64,000 nt of DNA from Xenorhabdus kozodoii (GTDB lineage: Bacteria > Pseudomonadota > Gammaproteobacteria > Enterobacterales > Enterobacteriaceae): contig NZ_NJCX01000011.1 of NCBI RefSeq assembly GCF_002632875.1, positions 1 to 64,000 of the forward strand. The letters run 5' to 3'. This document shows, piece by piece, positions 59,156 through 64,000 of this stretch. Within the stretch, counting starts at the first letter, position 1. Every line of letters begins with the position of its first letter. Position numbers and translations under genes: made by a program. The notes below the pieces were generated by a model that saw only the letters and a list, made by a program, of their open reading frames with translations, searched no databases and was not told the origin of the DNA.

Positions 59156-59246
59156 TATACCAGTCCAACTTCAAGTTGCAGATTGCAAGCCAATGTGGGT
59201 GTTTATATCTCCCCGCGCCGCGGGGAGATATAAGACGCATCTTACT
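59156..59246. repeat. palindromic repeat element, copy c (inverted, after tssC)
   Basis: The element begins TATACCAGTCCAACTTCAAG and its core 31-bp palindrome (59203-59233) is identical to that of copy a; overall it is the reverse complement of copy a. Its right end diverges after GACGCATCTT, so the outer arm is truncated. It lies between tssC and hcp. Confidence 0.85.
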
Positions 59247-59354
59247 CTCTAAGACCTCCCTACCCTTGAATTTCAAAATACGCATAGATCCTTATGCATA
59301 ACACCAATATGTATTTATTGGATTCATTTCATTCAACTCAATAAGGCGGTAATT

Positions 59355-59846
59355 ATGTCTATTCCTGGTATTGATGCATTTATTAATTTTACTGATGTTA
59401 AAGGAGAATCAGGTGATAACGAGTTCAAAGATTGGACGGCGGTCAGATCGTTTTCACTTGAAATGGCGAACAGTATCAACGCACACGCCCAAAATACCGG
59501 GCTAGGTGCAGGTATTGTGACAGTCTCTGGCCTGTCGTTGGATCTCTTGTTTGACAAATCCTCTATCACCTTGCGCCAGTACCTTGTTAAAGGAACACAT
59601 ATCAAGGAGGTGAAACTTAATGTCCGTCGACAAGGGGGCACACAACAACCTTGGTATACACTCGCTTTGACAAATGCCTTAGTGGCTAAATCCAGCCTGA
59701 CCTATGGGAGTGAAGGATTTTATGCCTCTATCCATCTGGCTTTCCAAAAACATAAAGAAAGTTATTTCTCTCAAGAATATGGCTCAGGTGCTAAGGGTGC
59801 TGAAGTCAGCTATGAATGGGATGCATATGCCAATAAAGCGGGTTAA
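59355..59846 (+). CDS. hcp: Hcp, T6SS inner tube protein (TssD)
   Basis: Hcp (163 residues) forms hexameric rings that stack into the expelled tube. The N-terminus MSIPGIDAFINFTDVKGES and the motifs DLLFDKSSITLRQYLVKG and LALTNALVAKSSLTYG match the family. AAGGCGG precedes the ATG by 5 bases. hcp is bounded by a repeat element upstream and a strong terminator downstream, so it is probably its own abundant transcript or the end of a tssBC-hcp unit. Confidence 0.96.
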   Translation: MSIPGIDAFINFTDVKGESGDNEFKDWTAVRSFSLEMANSINAHAQNTGLGAGIVTVSGLSLDLLFDKSSITLRQYLVKGTHIKEVKLNVRRQGGTQQPWYTLALTNALVAKSSLTYGSEGFYASIHLAFQKHKESYFSQEYGSGAKGAEVSYEWDAYANKAG

Positions 59847-59866
59847 TACGCATAAACCACATTAAC

Positions 59867-59903
59867 AGCTTTCCTGTGGGCGCCCGCAGGAAGGCTTTCT
59901 TTT
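59867..59903 (+). terminator. hcp intrinsic terminator
   Basis: AGCTTTCCTGTGGG (59867-59880) pairs with CCCGCAGGAAGGCT (59883-59896) with two wobble pairs, followed by TTCTTTT. Located 20 bases after hcp. Confidence 0.88.
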
Positions 59904-59990
59904 CCACTTATTTCTCGATGAATTATCTCATAATTTATTGTTATTATTAACATTTAACCCCTAACATTTCATCCATAACAATAGGTATCC

Positions 59991-61694
59991 ATGCTTATGA
60001 GATTCACCATTGTTAAGAATTCTGGTTCAAGCCAACCACCACAACTAAGCTGTGACTTTTCTCCCCCAGGAGGCACAATCGGTCGCAGTACGGAAAATAA
60101 TTGGTATTTGCCCGATGAAGAACAGGCCATTGCCCGGTTGCAGGTTATTGTCTCCATTTCTGTTGATGGAGAATGCCGGATAAACAATCAAGGCGCTGCC
60201 TCAGATGTTTTACTGAACATGATCCCCCTGGCTCCCAAACGCCAGGTTGAAGTCCGTGATGGTGATAGGCTAAATATTGGTAATTATCAGATCCAAATCA
60301 TTGATATCAAAAAAAACTCGTCACAACAATTTCCCAACCAAGTGACCAACACCGGATACCCGCCAACGCCCAGTGAAATTTGGGACGATCTTGAACAGGC
60401 TTTCCCGACACCTGATGATTTACACCAAGATAAACCAGACCAGATTAAACAGGAACTGGACGAGAATAATCCTCTGGTAACAAGCCAATACGATAAAGAA
60501 CGAAATCCCATTGACCCACTGGCTCAAATTGAGGCCACAACCGATCTTGATGCCCTACAATTACGGGCGACAGATCCGATTGCCATGTTTAATTCAGATA
60601 CCACTTTTCAACAGGAAGATATACTGAATAACCATACACCTACCACATTATTGCCGCGTGATGAGCAATACCATGATCAAGATGATAATAAGCAGGAAGT
60701 TGACCCACTGGCACTGTTTTCCGACAAACACATTAAGCCTGCACCGTCAGCTAAAAATGATGATCTGTTGAACCAGATATTGGACAACGCCGTACCATTG
60801 AACCCCGTGGGTGACGGGACGATTTCTAAACCCCAGCCGTTTTCGAATCCATTTGAATTATTTGAACCCCCAGAAACACCCCCTGAGCCGATAGCGGATC
60901 AAAATAAAATCCCATCATCTGACCTGCCTCCGCTCTTTGCAACAGAAACAATCCCCCAGGAGCCAGTTAAGACACCCAAAAGCGATCCTATAGAGCCTAG
61001 GGAAACAAAAAAGGGAATTTTCCAAAATTATTACCAAGATCAAGATATACACAACCACCAAGACGCATATGAGAATCAAGCCAGCAATGTCAAATTGGAA
61101 GGGGCATTACTGGCGGCATTAGTGGATGGTATGGGACTAAAAGAGATCAGCAGGCTACAGTTTGATGAACAACATATGTATCAATTAGGACTGTTAGTCA
61201 GACAGTTAACCCAGGGTATCGTTACGCTCAACACCTTACGTACCCAACTCAAGCACGAAGCAAATGCAGCCGAGCCCCAATTCCTGCCTGACGCCAACAA
61301 TCCATTTAAACTTTTGCCTTCTGGCCAGTCTATCTTGGCACTGATGCTTGGCAATCATTTACCCGGATTTATGCCACTTGAGCAGGCAACCCGTGACATT
61401 TTAATCGAGTTGCAGGCACACCAATTAGGCATGATTGCGGGTATGCGTGCCATTACGGCAGATATATTGCATTCATTCCATCCAGCTATTCTTGAGCAAA
61501 AAGCACGAGAAGACGATTGCTTGTCGCGTTTGCCGTTGTTATCGAGCAGCAACAAAGCCTCTATGTGGGAATACCTCATCAAATATTATCAAAAGACGGC
61601 AAAAGAGTTTGAACAAGACCCGGTGCTGTTTGGTGAAAACTTCCTGCAGGCCTATGAAAAAGAAGTTAACCGATATAAAAACTCCCAATCATAA
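59991..61694 (+). CDS. tagH: TagH, FHA-domain T6SS protein
   Basis: The 567-residue protein has an N-terminal FHA fold (about 1-110: GGTIGRSTENNWYLPDEE) and a C-terminal TagH/ImpI-type domain (about 360-560: LVDGMGLKEISRLQFDEQH, LGNHLPGFMPLEQATRDI). The middle (about 115-360) is acidic, proline-rich and probably disordered, with repeated DPLA(Q/L) motifs. The FHA residues that usually bind phosphothreonine look altered: the SRRH position reads ARLQ and the following NG-type turn reads AASD. The start could also be the ATG two codons later. Confidence 0.9.
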   Translation: MLMRFTIVKNSGSSQPPQLSCDFSPPGGTIGRSTENNWYLPDEEQAIARLQVIVSISVDGECRINNQGAASDVLLNMIPLAPKRQVEVRDGDRLNIGNYQIQIIDIKKNSSQQFPNQVTNTGYPPTPSEIWDDLEQAFPTPDDLHQDKPDQIKQELDENNPLVTSQYDKERNPIDPLAQIEATTDLDALQLRATDPIAMFNSDTTFQQEDILNNHTPTTLLPRDEQYHDQDDNKQEVDPLALFSDKHIKPAPSAKNDDLLNQILDNAVPLNPVGDGTISKPQPFSNPFELFEPPETPPEPIADQNKIPSSDLPPLFATETIPQEPVKTPKSDPIEPRETKKGIFQNYYQDQDIHNHQDAYENQASNVKLEGALLAALVDGMGLKEISRLQFDEQHMYQLGLLVRQLTQGIVTLNTLRTQLKHEANAAEPQFLPDANNPFKLLPSGQSILALMLGNHLPGFMPLEQATRDILIELQAHQLGMIAGMRAITADILHSFHPAILEQKAREDDCLSRLPLLSSSNKASMWEYLIKYYQKTAKEFEQDPVLFGENFLQAYEKEVNRYKNSQS

Positions 61695-61711
61695 TGGCGA
61701 ATAGGTAATCC

Positions 61712-62266
61712 ATGAATGACAATGTCACTTTATTACATGGCGGTTATCATAACCGCAATAATGCTACGCGCATTACTGCCAAAGATAAAATGCAGCCTTC
61801 TTTATTGGATAGGCTTACCGATAATGAGCCTGATAAAAAACAGGAGGCAACTAACAATTACCTGCTATCGCACACCGCCTTACGACAGAATCTCCTAAGG
61901 GATTTGCAATGGTTGCTCAATAATATCAATAGTGAATCGGAGCAAGATCTCAGTCGATTCCCAGAAATTCGCCATTCTGTCTATAACTTTGGTTTGCCTC
62001 CCTTATCGGGTAAATGCCTATCTGAAATAGAATGGGAAGATATTCAACACAGGATCATTACCGCAATTCATATATTCGAGCCACGTATCATTCCTGACGG
62101 GCTTGAAGTGAGTTGTGTCTCCGATACCCATTCATTGAGCCTATATAACACCTTATCCATAGAAATAAAGGGGTTCTTGTGGTGTGTTCCCTGGCCACTG
62201 GAATTCTTGTTCCGTAGTGATGTCGATTTGGAAAACGGTTATTTCACCATCAGAGAAGCCGGGTAA
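61712..62266 (+). CDS. tssE: TssE, gp25-like T6SS baseplate protein
   Basis: The 184-residue protein is a GPW/gp25-family baseplate wedge subunit that initiates sheath polymerisation. Features are the N-terminal QPSLLDRLTDNEPDKK and the core LLRDLQWLLNNINSE, with SVYNFGLPPLSGKCLSE near the middle. Its start context (AATAGGTAATCCATG) closely resembles that of tagH, 17 bases upstream of it. tssF follows after 31 bases. Confidence 0.92.
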   Translation: MNDNVTLLHGGYHNRNNATRITAKDKMQPSLLDRLTDNEPDKKQEATNNYLLSHTALRQNLLRDLQWLLNNINSESEQDLSRFPEIRHSVYNFGLPPLSGKCLSEIEWEDIQHRIITAIHIFEPRIIPDGLEVSCVSDTHSLSLYNTLSIEIKGFLWCVPWPLEFLFRSDVDLENGYFTIREAG

Positions 62267-62297
62267 GGTCGAGACAACGAAGACACTAGAGGGGCTA

Positions 62298-64000
62298 TGG
62301 ACAATAAACTGCTTGAATATTACAACCGTGAATTAATGTATTTACGGGAAATGGGCAAAGAATTTGCCGAACTCTACCCTAAGGTCGCCAATCGCTTAGG
62401 AATGCATGGCATTGACGTTGTCGACCCTTATGTTGAACGCCTAATGGAAGGTTTTGCTTTTCTGACTTCCCGTATCCAATTGAAAATGGATGCGGAATTT
62501 CCACGCTTTTCCGAACAATTACTGGAAATGCTGTACCCTAACTATTTATCGCCTACACCTTCAATGGCAATTGTCGAACTCAAGCCAGATACCAGCAAGG
62601 GAGATATCAGTCACGGATTTTTAGTGCCACGTGGCACAATTATGCACTGTCAACCCCTGAAAAAAGATGGCATCAATTTCCACTATGCCACCACACAAGA
62701 TGTGACCTTACAGCCGCTTCACCTAAAAAATGTTGAGCTTGGCAGAATTCCGGCTAACCTCCCGCTCGTCGCCTTAAACCTTCATCAATATGGGGCGGTC
62801 TGTGCGCTACGCATTCATCTCGGCTGTCAGGGTAAATTCTTCCTCAATGAACTGAATCTCAAGAAACTCGTATTCTTTCTTTCAGGGACGGATTTTCAAT
62901 CCCAACAATTGTTGGAACTGATTATGGAACATTCGGTAGGCATCGTGTGCCAGACGCTGGGTGAGACTCCCCAATATCATGTGCTGCCCGATATTTTTCC
63001 GCATCATGAAGGATTTGATGATGATCAATCATTACTTCCCAATGATCCGCGTAATTTCAGTGGCTATCGGCAACTCCAAGAATATTTTGCTTTTCCTGCA
63101 CGTCTCCAATTCTTCAGTATCAGTGGCATGGAATCGTTGCTGAAAAAGACAAAAGAGAAAAGTGAATTTGAGTTAATCGTGCTTTTGGATAAAACCCATC
63201 CCGATCTGGAACGTTTAGTGGATGTCTCTTACCTCGCCTTGAACAGTACCCCCGTCATTAATTTATTCCCTAAAATCACGGAACGGATCTCGGTGGAAGA
63301 AAGTACCAGTGAATACCATTTAGTTGTCGATAATATTCGCCCCCTGGATTACGAAATTTTTTCGGTACAGCGTCTGCATGGCGCAGACATCAAGCGCAAA
63401 GAAACACAAATATTCAGGCCATTTTGGTCTACTTTTAGTGACGATAAAGGCAATCACGGCTCTTACTTCTCTGTGCGCCGTGAACCCCGTATTTTATCTG
63501 CACATGCCCGTCACTACGGAACCCGAACCAGTTATGTCGGAACAGAAGCCTTTGTTTCTATTGTTGATGAACAACACACCCCGTGGCCCAATGAACTCAA
63601 ATTCCTCACCGCCGATGTCATGTGTACCAACCGTGATTTATCGACAATGCTGCGCCAACAGGATCTCGACAATTTTGCCATGCTAGATTCGATTCCTATC
63701 AACCAAATTGTCTTTCTCAAACGACCCACAATTCCACGCCCTGCCCTGGCTCAAGGTTCAGTTTCCTGGAAATTAATCAGCCAGCTCCAACTGAATTACC
63801 TGAATTTCATGGATAAAGATGACGAACAAGGTACGCAGGCATTACGACAATTGCTAAGCCTATATGCCAACCTTGCAGAGCCGGCCGTCAACCGCCAAAT
63901 CAATGGTATCCGACATTGTTCATTAAAAACGATTTACCGACGGGTTCCTGAGCCAGGCCCAATTGTCTTTGCCCGCGGTGTCAGCATTAGGATAGAAGTA
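62298..64000 (+). CDS. tssF: TssF, T6SS baseplate protein (truncated by window end)
   Basis: The frame opens at ATG 62298 after GAGGGG and runs through the right edge, giving 567 visible residues of a family usually near 590-620. The N-terminus MDNKLLEYYNRELMYLREMG and EFAELYPKVANRLGM are the TssF/VasA signature. The end of the visible part (FARGVSIRIEV) belongs to the conserved C-terminal region. TssF with TssG, expected just beyond the window, forms the baseplate wedge around TssK. Confidence 0.95.

Overview
The window is chromosomal DNA from an enterobacterium of the Morganellaceae, most likely Xenorhabdus or a close relative such as Photorhabdus. This is inferred from proteins that closely resemble the E. 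coli ones, moderately AT-rich intergenic DNA, the gene order (ycgN-ycgM-lytic transglycosylase-ycgL-minCDE-rnd-fadD-slp-tsaB-yoaA-yoaB, then hexR/zwf-pykA-lpxM-mepM-znu-ruv-aspS-cmo), a type VI secretion (T6SS) cluster after murJ, and dispersed repeats with TATACC ends. The species cannot be fixed from sequence reading alone.

Positions 1-40930 are mostly core genome. The left edge holds the first codons of an IS630-type transposase and a small GhoS/DUF2622-like protein. Next come ycgN, ycgM, an MltB-type lytic transglycosylase, ycgL, the division-site operon minCDE, rnd, fadD, an Slp lipoprotein, tsaB, the helicase yoaA, the RidA-family yoaB, and the paired SMR exporter mdtJI. The 0.6-kb gap between mdtJ and zwf holds three tandem hairpins, an undescribed 49-codon ORF with a good ribosome binding site, and two perfect 31-bp palindromes. 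zwf and hexR are divergent around a HexR operator, followed by pykA, lpxM and mepM. znuA and znuCB are divergent around a perfect Zur-type palindrome. ruvC, ruvA, ruvB, yebC, nudB and aspS lie on the minus strand. yecN and the tRNA-modification pair cmoAB lie on the plus strand, and cutC on the minus strand.

Positions 32492-36701 hold a D-galactonate catabolic operon (dgoK-dgoA-dgoD-dgoT, minus strand). Its regulator gene dgoR survives only as a remnant of about 180 bp directly upstream of dgoK. yecM, argS and murJ complete the core part.

From 41694 to the right edge lies a T6SS cluster, all on the plus strand. It begins with a delivery module: vgrG, a DUF2169-pentapeptide fusion, a second pentapeptide protein, a DUF3540 protein and a DUF4150 PAAR-like protein. 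The structural genes follow: tssJ, tssK, tssL (with an OmpA-like domain), tssM, tssA, tssB, tssC, hcp, an FHA-domain tagH, tssE and the start of tssF. TssJLM form the membrane complex, TssK/E/F (with TssG, presumably to the right) the baseplate, TssA the assembly cap, TssBC the sheath, Hcp the tube, and VgrG with the PAAR-like protein the tip. No recognisable toxin or immunity gene is present in the delivery module. Three copies of one palindromic element lie in gaps of this cluster (after vgrG, after the PAAR-like gene, after tssC).

The observations most worth checking are the effector-less DUF2169/DUF3540/DUF4150/pentapeptide module, the FHA protein that appears to lack phosphothreonine-binding residues, the structured leader plus 49-codon ORF beside mdtJ, the decayed dgoR, and the shared 15+1+15 geometry of several palindromes.
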